NCBI GenBank assembly: GCA_904501975.1
Contig: CAJGCZ010000001.1
Coordinates: forward strand, 70,682-134,681
Length of the DNA: 64,000 nucleotides
From: an uncultured Akkermansia sp.
Lineage (GTDB): Bacteria > Verrucomicrobiota > Verrucomicrobiia > Verrucomicrobiales > Akkermansiaceae
Direction: 5' to 3'
Shown: piece by piece, positions 41,950 to 50,651 of the stretch
Layout of the letters: each line of letters starts with the position of its first letter
How positions within the stretch are numbered: position 1 is the first letter of the stretch
Program-made: the position numbers and the translations under genes
The notes under the pieces: model-generated
The model's database searches: none
The model's input: the letters and a program-made list of their open reading frames with translations, nothing else
What the model was told of the DNA's origin: nothing

Positions 41950-42537
41950 ATGAGAACAGCAGATTGCAAGAGAACCACAGGAGAAACTGACATTTCCTTA
42001 AAACTGAATCTGGATGGCACGGGCAAAGCCGACATTAAGACCGGCCACGCTTTTTTTGACCACATGCTGCATCTGCTGTCACGTCATAGTCTGATTGATA
42101 TGGAATTGCGTACCGTGGGCGACTTAGAGGTAGACGCCCACCACACCGTAGAAGACACCGGCATTGTCATTGGTGAAACCATTTTGAAAGCACTGGGCGA
42201 CAAAAAAGGCATCAACCGCTACGGGTGCGCCTATGTTCCCATGGATGAAACCCTGTGCCGCTGCGTAATCGATATCTCCAACCGTCCGTATCTGGAGTTC
42301 AGAGCCCCGCAAGGTGCCGCAGATGCCCCCAATATGCCTCTCTCCCTCACCGTAGAATTTTGCCGCGCTATTGTCAACAATCTGCGCTGCAATCTGCACA
42401 TTGAAGTATTCTACGGCATGGATGGACACCACATTGCAGAGGCTGTCTTTAAAAGCTTGGCTCGTGCCTTGCGTCAGGCCGTAGAATCGGATACACGCAC
42501 GGCTGGTCTCATACCCTCAACCAAAGGCGCCCTTTAA
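41950..42537 (+). CDS. hisB: Imidazoleglycerol-phosphate dehydratase
   Basis: Dehydrates imidazole glycerol phosphate in histidine synthesis, using two Mn2+. The 195-residue monofunctional form shows the duplicated metal-site motifs GHAFFDHMLHLLSRHS and DAHHTVEDTGI, and the second half's GMDGHHIAEAVFKSLARALRQA. It lacks the phosphatase domain of enterobacterial HisB. hisH follows 6 nt later. Confidence 0.96.
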   Translation: MRTADCKRTTGETDISLKLNLDGTGKADIKTGHAFFDHMLHLLSRHSLIDMELRTVGDLEVDAHHTVEDTGIVIGETILKALGDKKGINRYGCAYVPMDETLCRCVIDISNRPYLEFRAPQGAADAPNMPLSLTVEFCRAIVNNLRCNLHIEVFYGMDGHHIAEAVFKSLARALRQAVESDTRTAGLIPSTKGAL

Positions 42538-42543
42538 TAGCAC

Positions 42544-43158
42544 ATGAGTACCCTCGGCATCATCGATTACGGCGCAGGCAATTTGGCCAGTGTATGCAAC
42601 TCCTTCCTTGCCATTGGAAAGGCAGCGAAGTTGGTGCGAACAGAGGCTGATTTAGAGGGTATCTCACACCTTGTACTCCCCGGCGTTGGCGCTTTTGGCG
42701 ATTGCTCCGAAGCACTTCACAAGCAAGGACTCGTTACAGCCATTCGCAACTGGGTGAGCCAAGATAAGCCTTTTCTTGGCATCTGTATCGGCTATCAAAT
42801 CCTTTTCGAAAGCAGTGATGAAACACCCGGTGCTTCCGGTCTTGGCCTATTCAAAGGACACGTTAAACGCTTTACAGATAACGGCATGAAAATCCCCCAC
42901 ATGGGATGGAACAAAGTAACGCCGTCTAATCCGCAGCATCCTATCTGGGCAGATATGGGCGCAGACCCATATTTCTACTACGTGCACTCCTATTATCCGG
43001 AACCGGAAGACAAGGAAATCATAGCAGCCACCACCGGATATGCTGATACATTTGCTGCTGCCATCATCAAAGGCAATCTCATAGCAACACAATTTCACCC
43101 GGAAAAAAGCCAAATCCAGGGTTTACGCCTCCTCCGCAACTTTCTTACCTTATCATAA
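42544..43158 (+). CDS. hisH: Imidazole glycerol phosphate synthase, glutaminase subunit
   Basis: Supplies ammonia from glutamine to HisF. 204 residues, class I glutamine amidotransferase: oxyanion/nucleophile loop PFLGICIGYQ with the catalytic Cys, and QFHPEKSQ with the His-Glu pair. VLPGVGAFGD near the N-terminus is typical. The usual LGICLGMQ reads GICIGYQ, a conservative change. hisF and hisA are not in the window. The next gene starts 6 nt later. Confidence 0.95.
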   Translation: MSTLGIIDYGAGNLASVCNSFLAIGKAAKLVRTEADLEGISHLVLPGVGAFGDCSEALHKQGLVTAIRNWVSQDKPFLGICIGYQILFESSDETPGASGLGLFKGHVKRFTDNGMKIPHMGWNKVTPSNPQHPIWADMGADPYFYYVHSYYPEPEDKEIIAATTGYADTFAAAIIKGNLIATQFHPEKSQIQGLRLLRNFLTLS

Positions 43159-43164
43159 CTTATC

Positions 43165-44412
43165 GTGAAGACGCTCGATCGATACATACTTCGCCAGCTC
43201 ATATCCGTCACATTCCTCGGTGTGATGTCTCTCACTCTGTTAATGTTGCTGGGGCAATTATTTAAAGAATTACATAGCTTGCTGGTGGAAAGTGGTGCAC
43301 CTGCAACCATTGTCATTGATTTCATTTTGCAGGTTATCCCCTTCTCCTTAACCTTTACCGTGCCGTGGGGCTTCCTCACAGCCGTATTGTTGGTATACGG
43401 ACGATTAGCCGCAGACAACGAATTAACCTCGATGCGCATGGCGGGGTTGAGCCTGTGGCGCTTAAGTGCTCCGGCCATTGGTATGGGCATCGTGCTTTCC
43501 GGGCTGTGCTACTATATTAATATTGAGGTAGCCCCGAAGGGTAAAAATGCAATGAGTGAGCTGGTAATGAAAGCCGCTATGGATAACCCCAAAAACCTGC
43601 TTAATGCCGGCCAGGGTGCAACCAAGCTCGATGGCGTGCAACTCTATACCGAGGGTAAAACGGAGGATAGATTGCTGGGTGTTCATATTTACCCCATGGC
43701 CAAAGATGGCGGCAAGGCAGATGCGTTCGGCATGGGTGGTTTCTCCGCCGCACATGCACAATCCGCAGTCATCGGCGATTTCGATATTAAGACGCGTATT
43801 CTGGACCTCACCCTGTACAATGTAACAATTGAGCAGCAGGAGGATGGTGGCAGAATCATTAATCAGCTTACAACATCAGAGCTGCCTCTGCAAGTGCATG
43901 TGCCCATCCGCACACACCGTAAAATGAAACCCAATCGTTTCACCAATGCAGAAATTGCTGATGAATTAGAGCACTGGGAAAAGATTCGCCATACAGACCC
44001 GGAGTCTCTTGAGCTCTACTCCAAGGCTGCAGCCCAGCAATCACCGTTCCCCTGCGCTTCCAACTTGTGGGACGCTGCAACATCCGACAGTAAATTCTAC
44101 CACAACAACATGAACAAGAAAAACGAGCGAGCTTTCCGCACGGAAGGTATTCAACGCGCTTCCTTTGCCTGCGCTTGCATCGTCTTCTCTCTTATCGGTG
44201 TTCCCTTGGCCATTACGGCACGCCGCCGCGATACATCAACGGGCTTTGCCATTGGTATCATGGTGGCAGCTCTCTATTTCGTGGCCTTGGTCTTCTGCGA
44301 AACTTCTCGCAAATCCGGTGGCATCACGCCCTACATCGTACTGTGGATTCCGAACGTGCTTGGCATTGCCTTTGCCGTTTGGCAGCATGCTAAAGCTAAG
44401 TACAGAGGATGA
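43165..44412 (+). CDS. LptF/LptG-family lipopolysaccharide export permease
   Basis: A YjgP/YjgQ-type permease of 415 residues from a GTG start. It has the LptF/G layout: three N-terminal membrane segments (starting LDRYILRQLISVTFLGVMSLTLL), a large periplasmic beta-jellyroll-like domain (about residues 115-310), and three C-terminal segments (ACACIVFSLIGVPLAITARR onward). LptF and LptG move LPS out of the inner membrane with LptB. Only one gene is seen, so the partner lies elsewhere. Its stop overlaps the next ATG (ATGA). Confidence 0.88.
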   Translation: MKTLDRYILRQLISVTFLGVMSLTLLMLLGQLFKELHSLLVESGAPATIVIDFILQVIPFSLTFTVPWGFLTAVLLVYGRLAADNELTSMRMAGLSLWRLSAPAIGMGIVLSGLCYYINIEVAPKGKNAMSELVMKAAMDNPKNLLNAGQGATKLDGVQLYTEGKTEDRLLGVHIYPMAKDGGKADAFGMGGFSAAHAQSAVIGDFDIKTRILDLTLYNVTIEQQEDGGRIINQLTTSELPLQVHVPIRTHRKMKPNRFTNAEIADELEHWEKIRHTDPESLELYSKAAAQQSPFPCASNLWDAATSDSKFYHNNMNKKNERAFRTEGIQRASFACACIVFSLIGVPLAITARRRDTSTGFAIGIMVAALYFVALVFCETSRKSGGITPYIVLWIPNVLGIAFAVWQHAKAKYRG

Positions 44413-45110
44413 TATTCCGATTTTGCAGCATTGTAGCAGCCACATCCTTGTTAAGCTGCTGTGTAACGGCTCCCTGCGGAGATACCGTTTCCAGAGAATA
44501 TGCCATCGATATGGCTAAACAATACACCACGCTGCGATGGACCGCCACAGATGCCAACGCTCTCCACGGTTTAGATGCAGATGGTCAATGGATAGACACA
44601 CCGGATGCAGCTGCATCCTCAAGCTTAGGTTCTGCGATGTGGTGGACTCCCGGAGTCAACATCGGAATGCCCTATAAATGGGGAGGTTTTGATACGCCTA
44701 AAGAGTTCTTAAAGAGACTCAGCAAGGAATCCCCTGTTTATGCAGGTGATTATGCCTCCGAGGCAAAAGTTGCAGGCGGAGATGACGCTGTGAGCCGTTA
44801 TGCTGCCGGCATCGATTGTTCCGGCTTGGTATCTCGCTGCTGGCGTTTGTCTCGCCCGTATTCTACAAGAGAGTTAGCCGGGTTGTGTGATGCATTATCC
44901 GATTTTTCGGAACTGAAAGCCGGTGATATTGCACTTAAACCCGGCGTGCATGTTATCTTGTTTGATTCATGGGCGAACAAAGAGCACAGTGCTTTTTATG
45001 CCATTGAAGCAGGCGGTGTTCCGCATTGGAAGTGCTACCGTTACCTCATCAGCATAGATACGCTGAAAAAACTCGGTTATACCCCCTACCGCTATAAGAA
45101 CATTCGCTGA
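44409..45110 (+). CDS. NlpC/P60-like lipoprotein (putative peptidoglycan hydrolase)
   Basis: 233 residues. The N-terminal leader ends with SLLSC, a lipobox. The nucleophile motif AAGIDCSGLVSRCW (Cys in DCSG) and a later GDIALKPGVHVILF with the catalytic His match the NlpC/P60 cysteine peptidase fold that cuts peptidoglycan stem peptides. The loop between them is longer than usual. It overlaps the LptF/G gene by 4 nt, tying cell-wall and LPS functions in one operon. A strong terminator follows. Confidence 0.8.
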   Translation: MIFRFCSIVAATSLLSCCVTAPCGDTVSREYAIDMAKQYTTLRWTATDANALHGLDADGQWIDTPDAAASSSLGSAMWWTPGVNIGMPYKWGGFDTPKEFLKRLSKESPVYAGDYASEAKVAGGDDAVSRYAAGIDCSGLVSRCWRLSRPYSTRELAGLCDALSDFSELKAGDIALKPGVHVILFDSWANKEHSAFYAIEAGGVPHWKCYRYLISIDTLKKLGYTPYRYKNIR

Positions 45111-45160
45111 TTCCCATCCTCGGCGACCTTGCAGTATAAACCTTGCTAATCGTCTACAGT

Positions 45161-45202
45161 AAAAAGTCCTCCTTTCGCCATACGGCAAAAGGAGGACTTT
45201 TT
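45161..45202. terminator. Bidirectional terminator between convergent genes
   Basis: AAAAAGTCCTCCTTT (45161-45175) and AAAGGAGGACTTTTT (45188-45202), perfect 15-bp stem with A and T tracts on both sides. Confidence 0.9.
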
Positions 45203-45224
45203 AAAGTAATATGTACGCGATAGA

Positions 45225-45779
45225 TTAGGGCTTCACAACAGAAGCAAGAACTACCGTGCCATTGAACGGAGAAGTTACATTGGCGGGAAGCTCAACCTGA
45301 CCAAGGCGGAAGGACTCACCAAGCTTAACAGCGGTGATGTCGCCGGTTACGCAGCAGGGGATGTCCTTAACAGCGCACTTAACAGGAACCTCGTGCACAA
45401 TCTGGTGAACAACACCACCCATGCCAACACCAACGGGTGTGCCGGTAAGCTTAACGGCAACCTTGGTCTTAACAACTGTCTCAGGAGTTACAGCCTCGAA
45501 GTCGAGGTGCATGGTGGAGTCGGTAAGGAAGCAGCGCTGAACATCCTTAACCATGGCAAGGAGCTCGGTGCCATCCAAGTTCAACTTAACGAGAACGCTG
45601 TCGGAATCAGCAGCGTTGAGGAAGTTGCGAACGTCAGAAATCTTAGCCTGAACGTTGATGTTGCCCTCAACAGCCGGACCGTAGATAACGCCGGGGATGA
45701 AGCCCTGAGCGCGGAGAGCGTTGAGCTTACCGGTACCGATAACCTCGCGCTTCGTTACATTGAGTGTAAGAGTCGTCAT
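45225..45779 (-). CDS. rplY: 50S ribosomal protein L25 (CTC/TL5 type)
   Basis: A 5S rRNA-binding protein of 184 residues, the two-domain CTC form. The N-terminal L25 domain has ALRAQGFIPGVIYGP and the C-terminal TL5 beta domain begins around residue 95 (VVKTKVAVKLTGTPVGVGMGGVVHQ). It is a single gene, with usage of frequent codons. A CATATT lies 6 nt before the start, but the -35 is weak. Confidence 0.93.
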   Translation of the reverse strand: MTTLTLNVTKREVIGTGKLNALRAQGFIPGVIYGPAVEGNINVQAKISDVRNFLNAADSDSVLVKLNLDGTELLAMVKDVQRCFLTDSTMHLDFEAVTPETVVKTKVAVKLTGTPVGVGMGGVVHQIVHEVPVKCAVKDIPCCVTGDITAVKLGESFRLGQVELPANVTSPFNGTVVLASVVKP

Positions 45780-45950
45780 AATCGTAATATGATTGTTTGA
45801 AATTGTGTTTTGTGGAGTTCATCCGACGTCGGTGCGCGTCTTTGTCACCCGCCGGGATTGTCTCACCCAGCCACAAGGCATGAGTGGGCGCGTAGAATGC
45901 CACTTTTGTTAAGAAAAGTCAAGCTAAATTCAATAATTCGCATTAAAATC

Positions 45951-45979
45951 TTGCATTTTCAACTAAATAATGGTAGAAA
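45951..45979 (+). promoter_or_regulatory. Leaderless promoter of the lipoprotein-rnr operon
   Basis: TTGCAT (45951-45956), 17 nt, TGG-TAGAAA (-10 at 45974-45979, extended -10), then 7 nt to the ATG at 45987. Confidence 0.55.
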
Positions 45980-45986
45980 ATCGCGC

Positions 45987-46754
45987 ATGAAGAAGCTTCA
46001 ACTGATTCTGTCTTTACTTTTTACCAGTTTCACACTCTTATCCTGCCAGATCTATTTAAAATCTGAGAGCGGGTTATACAATGTGGAATTGAAAAAGAAC
46101 CCTAAAGTTTTGGTAGACGGATGCTGGAGCTGGGGGAAAGGCAACCCTTATGCGGGAGAAAAATCCGGCAAAATCTATATTCATCCCTTGGATGTGTCCA
46201 AAGTACGACACAACAATCCTGAAGCAGCCTCGCTCATGGTAGTGCAAATGCAGGACTATATTGTACAAGCCATGGTAAAAGAGCTCAGAGAAATGAATGC
46301 AGCCAACCATACTAATTGGACACTGACGACCAATCCGTCCGAGGCAGATGTGTGCATCCACACGGCTGTTGTTAAATTTCGCCCCCAACAACCGGCTCTC
46401 AAAGTTACCACCACCATCACCAGCACTTTAGGTGCCGTGCCCGGGGCTTCTAAGATTTTCAGTTTTATCTCAGAGGGCAACATCACGCTTGAAGGTACTA
46501 TGCGCGATGCCCGCAGCGGGCAACTGCTTGTAGCATTCAAAGACACCAACCGAAAGTCGGCAAGGCTTTACACGGCAGAGGCATACTCCAAAACCGGTAA
46601 TGCAGATGTAAACCTGAAAGCTTGGGCAGAGAAGCTTGCGCGCTTGGTGCGCGAATCCGCATACGACAGGATGGGCAACAGCACCATGCAGAAGAAAATC
46701 CGTGAGCGCTCCTACTTCGATGTATTCTCGCAGTCTGTAGCGGATTCCTTCTGA
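45987..46754 (+). CDS. Predicted lipoprotein, DUF3313-like
   Basis: 255 residues from the ATG at 45987; a longer frame to 45810 is rejected because the signal peptide starts here (KKLQLILSLLFTSFTLLSC, lipobox LLSC). The mature domain has an alternating strand-helix pattern with IYIHPLDVSKV, ADVCIHTAVVKFRP and EGTMRDARSGQLLVAF, resembling DUF3313/DUF4410 outer-membrane lipoproteins. Function unknown. rnr begins 19 nt later. Confidence 0.7.
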   Translation: MKKLQLILSLLFTSFTLLSCQIYLKSESGLYNVELKKNPKVLVDGCWSWGKGNPYAGEKSGKIYIHPLDVSKVRHNNPEAASLMVVQMQDYIVQAMVKELREMNAANHTNWTLTTNPSEADVCIHTAVVKFRPQQPALKVTTTITSTLGAVPGASKIFSFISEGNITLEGTMRDARSGQLLVAFKDTNRKSARLYTAEAYSKTGNADVNLKAWAEKLARLVRESAYDRMGNSTMQKKIRERSYFDVFSQSVADSF

Positions 46755-46773
46755 TTCCTATATCTATCCTGCA

Positions 46774-48984
46774 ATGTCGCTCTCTTTAGAAGACCAACTG
46801 CTGGCTTACCTGCGTTCCAAGAGTTACGAACCACAGGATGCATCTGCCATTGCGCGAGGCATGGGTATATCCTCGCAAGAGCGCCCGGCTTTGCGCGCAA
46901 TTCTTAAAGAATGGCAGGATAATGGGACCCTGCAACGCCTGAAAGGAGCGCGCCTTATTTTAAGACAGGTGGTAGATTCTGCACTCGAGGGGCGTATCCA
47001 CAAAGCAGCACGTGGTAAACTCTTCTTTATTCCCAACGAAGCCGCACTGAAACAGCTGCGCAACCTCACCGGGTTTGAAGATGCAGGGCACATTGAGTTA
47101 CCTATTAGAGAGCACCGCGATGGCGGCGCTATGCACGGCGATATTGTACGCGTTACCGTTAAGCTGAACGCCTCCGCTCAATTTACTCGCAGTAAGAAAA
47201 GGAGGCATACATACCCGGAAGATTCGCAGCTGCGACCGGAAGCTCGTGTTGAAGAGATACTTGAGCGCCGCGCCAAAACTTGGATTGGTATCTATCAGCC
47301 CGGTGGCAGATACGGCTACATGCAAGGCGATGGACGAAGTGCCCCTGAGAGAGTTCGTCTTACAGCCCCTGCTCCGCAAGATGTGCAAGCCGGCATGGTC
47401 ATTACTGTTAGCATTGGCTGTTATGCTCGCGGTCGCATGGAACCCACCGGCACGGTGGAAACGGTGTTGGGGTACCCTGATGAAGCCGGTGTGGACCTTG
47501 CCACAGTGATACAACGCCACGCACTGAAGAGCGATTTCCCTGCTTCCGTATTAGCAGAAGCAGATGCCTTACCCGGTACTATTCCTGCGCAGGAATATGA
47601 AAATAGAGACGATTGGCGAGACCGCCTCGTTTTTACTATTGACCCGGATACAGCGAAGGATTACGACGACGCTATCAGTATCCGCCCGCTGGATAACGAC
47701 TGCTGGGAGCTGGCAGTCCATATAGCAGACGTCAGTTATTACGTTGCACCCAATAGCGAGCTGGATCACGAGGCCTACCTGCGAGGCAATTCCACCTATC
47801 TGCCGGACTACGTCATTCCCATGCTGCCACCGCGTTTGTGTGACGATTTATGCTCCCTTAAACAAGGGGTGGACAGGCTCACACGTCTGTGCCTCATGCG
47901 CATCAACCGTAAGGGCGAAGTCTTCCGTGCCGAATTCCGCAACGCTGTTATATGCTCGCGCCGCCGTTTAGACTACGCAACAGCTCTCGCAGTCATTGAA
48001 AACCGAGCAAGTACCGGTGATGATGAGCTGGATGAAGCCTTGCAGCAGGCACACCATTTAGCAAACAAATTGCGACAGCGCCGCATGAAGGCCGGTGCTC
48101 TCAATTTGGAGGTTCCGGAGTTGAAGCTCAAGCTGGACGACAACGGCAAAGTCATAGCCGTGGAAGAAGAGCGCAGCGATGCCGCGCACCAAATGATTGA
48201 AGAGTTTATGCTGGCTGCGAATGAAGCCGTAGCCAAGGCTCTTAGCCAGCAGTTAACTCCTACAATTTACCGCATTCATGAGGAACCGGACCCGGCCAAA
48301 CTATTTTCCTTTGCCAACTTAGCGCGCAGTTACGGTATAAACGCCGGCGCTCTCACATCTCGTGAAGAGCTGGCGCGCGTTGCCGAGGCTATTCATGGGC
48401 ATGCTGATGAAAATATACTCACTACGGCTTTGTTGCGTGCTATGATGCGTGCCCGCTACTCCACAGAGGCACTTGGGCATTTCGGCTTAGCCAAAGGAGA
48501 TTACTGCCACTTTACCAGTCCTATCCGCCGATATGCGGATTTGCTGGTGCACCGCGGGTTTGAACGCTTGGTTAGGGGTAAGCAAGCCACTATCAAGCTG
48601 CCCGATATCGGGCAACTCAGTTCCATTGCTGAACATATTTCAGAAACAGAACGCATATCTGCCATTGCTGAAAAGGAAGCAGTGCAAATGAAATTAGCAG
48701 CATTCCTGGAAGACGAGTGCCAAAGTGATACACCTCGCTCGTGGGAGGCTGTTATCACGGATTCTTATCCGCAAGGTATGGCTGTGGAAGTACCTATGCT
48801 GCGATTGAAGGGATTTATCAGCGGCGATGAGCTAGGCTCTCGTTGGTATTTTGAGCGCCACACGCGCCGTTGGTCTTCATTCGATGGTCAATTCCTTCTC
48901 CCGGGGGCAACCATCACAGTTGTTCCTATTTACATTGATAGAAGCTCCTATTTTGCCGATTTTCGCCCTATTTTAGAAAAATAA
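46774..48984 (+). CDS. rnr: Ribonuclease R
   Basis: A processive 3'-5' exoribonuclease that degrades structured RNA. 736 residues: N-terminal winged-helix-like segment, cold-shock/OB domains (about residues 60-260), the RNB catalytic domain with the metal-binding motif FTIDPDTAKDYDDAI, YCHFTSPIRRYADLLVHR near its end, and a C-terminal S1 domain. All key Asp residues are present. It shares an operon with the upstream lipoprotein. Confidence 0.94.
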   Translation: MSLSLEDQLLAYLRSKSYEPQDASAIARGMGISSQERPALRAILKEWQDNGTLQRLKGARLILRQVVDSALEGRIHKAARGKLFFIPNEAALKQLRNLTGFEDAGHIELPIREHRDGGAMHGDIVRVTVKLNASAQFTRSKKRRHTYPEDSQLRPEARVEEILERRAKTWIGIYQPGGRYGYMQGDGRSAPERVRLTAPAPQDVQAGMVITVSIGCYARGRMEPTGTVETVLGYPDEAGVDLATVIQRHALKSDFPASVLAEADALPGTIPAQEYENRDDWRDRLVFTIDPDTAKDYDDAISIRPLDNDCWELAVHIADVSYYVAPNSELDHEAYLRGNSTYLPDYVIPMLPPRLCDDLCSLKQGVDRLTRLCLMRINRKGEVFRAEFRNAVICSRRRLDYATALAVIENRASTGDDELDEALQQAHHLANKLRQRRMKAGALNLEVPELKLKLDDNGKVIAVEEERSDAAHQMIEEFMLAANEAVAKALSQQLTPTIYRIHEEPDPAKLFSFANLARSYGINAGALTSREELARVAEAIHGHADENILTTALLRAMMRARYSTEALGHFGLAKGDYCHFTSPIRRYADLLVHRGFERLVRGKQATIKLPDIGQLSSIAEHISETERISAIAEKEAVQMKLAAFLEDECQSDTPRSWEAVITDSYPQGMAVEVPMLRLKGFISGDELGSRWYFERHTRRWSSFDGQFLLPGATITVVPIYIDRSSYFADFRPILEK

Positions 48985-49016
48985 TAGCTTTTTGTCATTT
49001 TTTTCTGTTATTCTTC

Positions 49017-49057
49017 TTGCTTTTCCTACAAAGTTAGTATATATTAACTCCAAGGAG
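49017..49057 (+). promoter_or_regulatory. Promoter and strong Shine-Dalgarno of ankyrin gene 1
   Basis: TTGCTT (49017-49022), 17 nt, TATATT (49040-49045). AAGGAG (49052-49057) lies 7 nt before the ATG, the clearest ribosome binding site in the window. Confidence 0.65.
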
Positions 49058-49064
49058 AGATAAA

Positions 49065-49532
49065 ATGAAAGCAAAAATCACATTCTCAATCATCGGAGCA
49101 GTCCTTCTGGCAGCAGTATCCACCCCGGTTGCACAAGCAGACACGCCTCGCAACCATCCTATGAAGCAGGTGTTGCGTGCTGCATACCAAGGCGACGATG
49201 AACTTAAGGCTTTGTTGCAGCAAGGCATCAACGTCAATGCAGCTGACAATGACGGCGAAACTGCCCTGATGGAAGCAGCTGACAGCCGCAATGCAGATGC
49301 AGTTCGAGTACTCATTGCCAACGGTGCAGATGTAAACGCTGCGGATGAAGACGGAGAAACCGCCCTGATGATTGCCGCAGACGAAGGCAACCTCGAAGCC
49401 GTCAAGCTTCTGATTGAAGCCGGTGCCAATGTCAATGCCCGTGATGACGAGGGAGAAACCGCCCTCGATAAAGCGCGCGACGAGCGCAATCGTGCTGTCA
49501 TTCAAGAGCTGGAGGCAGCCGGCGCACGCTAA
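49065..49532 (+). CDS. Exported ankyrin-repeat protein 1
   Basis: 155 residues. A signal peptide (ITFSIIGAVLLAAVSTPVAQA) is probably cleaved after AQA. Three ankyrin repeats of 33 residues follow, each with the DGETALMxAAxxxN...V..LI.NGADVNA consensus, starting at residue ~55. The fold serves protein-protein binding; the likely location is the periplasm or outside. It is the first of three exported ankyrin genes in 5 kb and the only one with a strong Shine-Dalgarno sequence. Confidence 0.85.
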   Translation: MKAKITFSIIGAVLLAAVSTPVAQADTPRNHPMKQVLRAAYQGDDELKALLQQGINVNAADNDGETALMEAADSRNADAVRVLIANGADVNAADEDGETALMIAADEGNLEAVKLLIEAGANVNARDDEGETALDKARDERNRAVIQELEAAGAR

Positions 49533-49555
49533 GCATTACTAAACACACTTTTGAC

Positions 49556-49587
49556 AAAGCCTGAGGATACACCCCTCAGGCTTTTTT
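49556..49587 (+). terminator. Terminator of ankyrin gene 1
   Basis: AAAGCCTGAGG (49556-49566) and CCTCAGGCTTT (49574-49584), with six T (49582-49587). Confidence 0.88.
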
Positions 49588-49590
49588 ACT

Positions 49591-50062
49591 ACGCTCTGTT
49601 AAACTTTTTAGTTGATAAATGGGAATTTGTGGAAGTACGAAGGACGAATTCCGAAGGACGAATTTACCGCGAGCGCAGCGAGCCGAATTTGAGAGCCCTG
49701 CAGGGCGCCATAAAATAGCCCGGTGGTGGAGCCGCGTCAGCGGCGAAACCCCGGGTTAATCGTCCATCCATTGGAACCCCGGAGGGGTGGTATAAAGGGG
49801 TGCATCCAGTTGCAGTGTTCTTTCGTTATTGATGTTTATCAATAAATAAGCACAAATATTACAGCCACGCATTATGCCACCCCTAACGGGGTTCCAAAAT
49901 ATTTTTCATCTTTCCCGGGGTTACGCTGCTGCGCTGCTCCACCCCGGGCTACCATATGTCGCCCCAGGCCGGGGCTCTCAAATTCCGTTCGCTGCGCTCA
50001 CATCAATAAGCCCCACAAATTGCTATTAGTGTGGCTATCAACTAAAAACTTTAACAAAGCGT
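49591..50062. mobile_element. MITE-like palindromic element, 472 bp, no ORF
   Basis: Terminal inverted repeats of about 27 bp: 49591-49617 (from ACGCTCTGTTAAA to TTTTTAGTTGATA) and 50036-50062 (reverse complement with three or so differences). The flanks carry a 6-bp direct repeat TTTACT (49585-49590 and 50063-50068), which could be a target-site duplication. Inside, two homologous halves face each other: each has AATTTGAGA, then a short GC hairpin, then TAGCCCGG-GTGGAGC, a second hairpin, ACCCCGGG, and an AACCCC-GGGGTGG module. No transposase is encoded, so mobility would be in trans. Confidence 0.65.
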
Positions 50063-50143
50063 TTTACTAACGATTGGCAAGTTAGAGTTGACCAAGCGGG
50101 GTATAGGACGTATAAGAGAAGCCATCATCTACCCCACACACGA

Positions 50144-50614
50144 ATGAGAGAACTTATCATTTTTAATGTCGTTGCTGCCGTGCTCGTTAGTTCAGTACTA
50201 TTACCTCTATCATCAGCAGACTCTTACACCTATGAAGCACAGAAGGACGCCATATACTACGCGGCATGCGACAACGGCAATAAGTTGCGTGCTGTGATAG
50301 CGGCAGGCACAAGCATAAACGCCATCGATTCTCATGGCAATACTGCCCTGATAACAGCAGCAGACCATCACAAAAAAGACGTAGTGGAATTATTGATTAA
50401 TAACGGTGCGAGTCTCAATATCCAAAACGCCAAAGGAGAAACAGCACTCATGATTGCCGCGAAAGAGGGCTCAACAGACATCGTAAGTATTCTCTTAGAT
50501 GCCGAAGCTGACCCCAATATTCGCGACAGAAAAGGACAGACAGCTCTTGAAAAGGCGGAGGAATCCGGCCATCCCGAAACCGCCGGACTCATCGGTCGCG
50601 CTGGCGGCAAATAA
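50144..50614 (+). CDS. Exported ankyrin-repeat protein 2
   Basis: 156 residues with a signal peptide (IFNVVAAVLVSSVLLPLSSA) and about three ankyrin repeats (AIDSHGNTALITAADHHKKDVVELLINNGASLN and following). Size and repeat number match ankyrin protein 1, so the two are probably paralogues separated by the MITE-like element. No Shine-Dalgarno sequence. Function unknown. Confidence 0.82.
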   Translation: MRELIIFNVVAAVLVSSVLLPLSSADSYTYEAQKDAIYYAACDNGNKLRAVIAAGTSINAIDSHGNTALITAADHHKKDVVELLINNGASLNIQNAKGETALMIAAKEGSTDIVSILLDAEADPNIRDRKGQTALEKAEESGHPETAGLIGRAGGK

Positions 50615-50644
50615 AAAACGGGCCGGTTTATGTATACCGGCCCG
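50613..50644 (-). terminator. Terminator of the NAD synthetase gene
   Basis: CGGGCCGGT (50619-50627) and ACCGGCCCG (50636-50644); on the minus strand the stem is followed by six T (complement of 50613-50618). Confidence 0.8.
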
Positions 50645-50651
50645 CGCTTTA

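Noticed and set aside
45810..45986. N-terminal extension of the lipoprotein at 45987
   Set aside because: The upstream in-frame part is Arg/His-rich, has no export signal, and contains the promoter at 45951; the signal peptide starts at 45987.
49591..50062. Degraded insertion sequence with a transposase remnant
   Set aside because: No frame shows transposase motifs, and the segment is symmetrical hairpin DNA from end to end.
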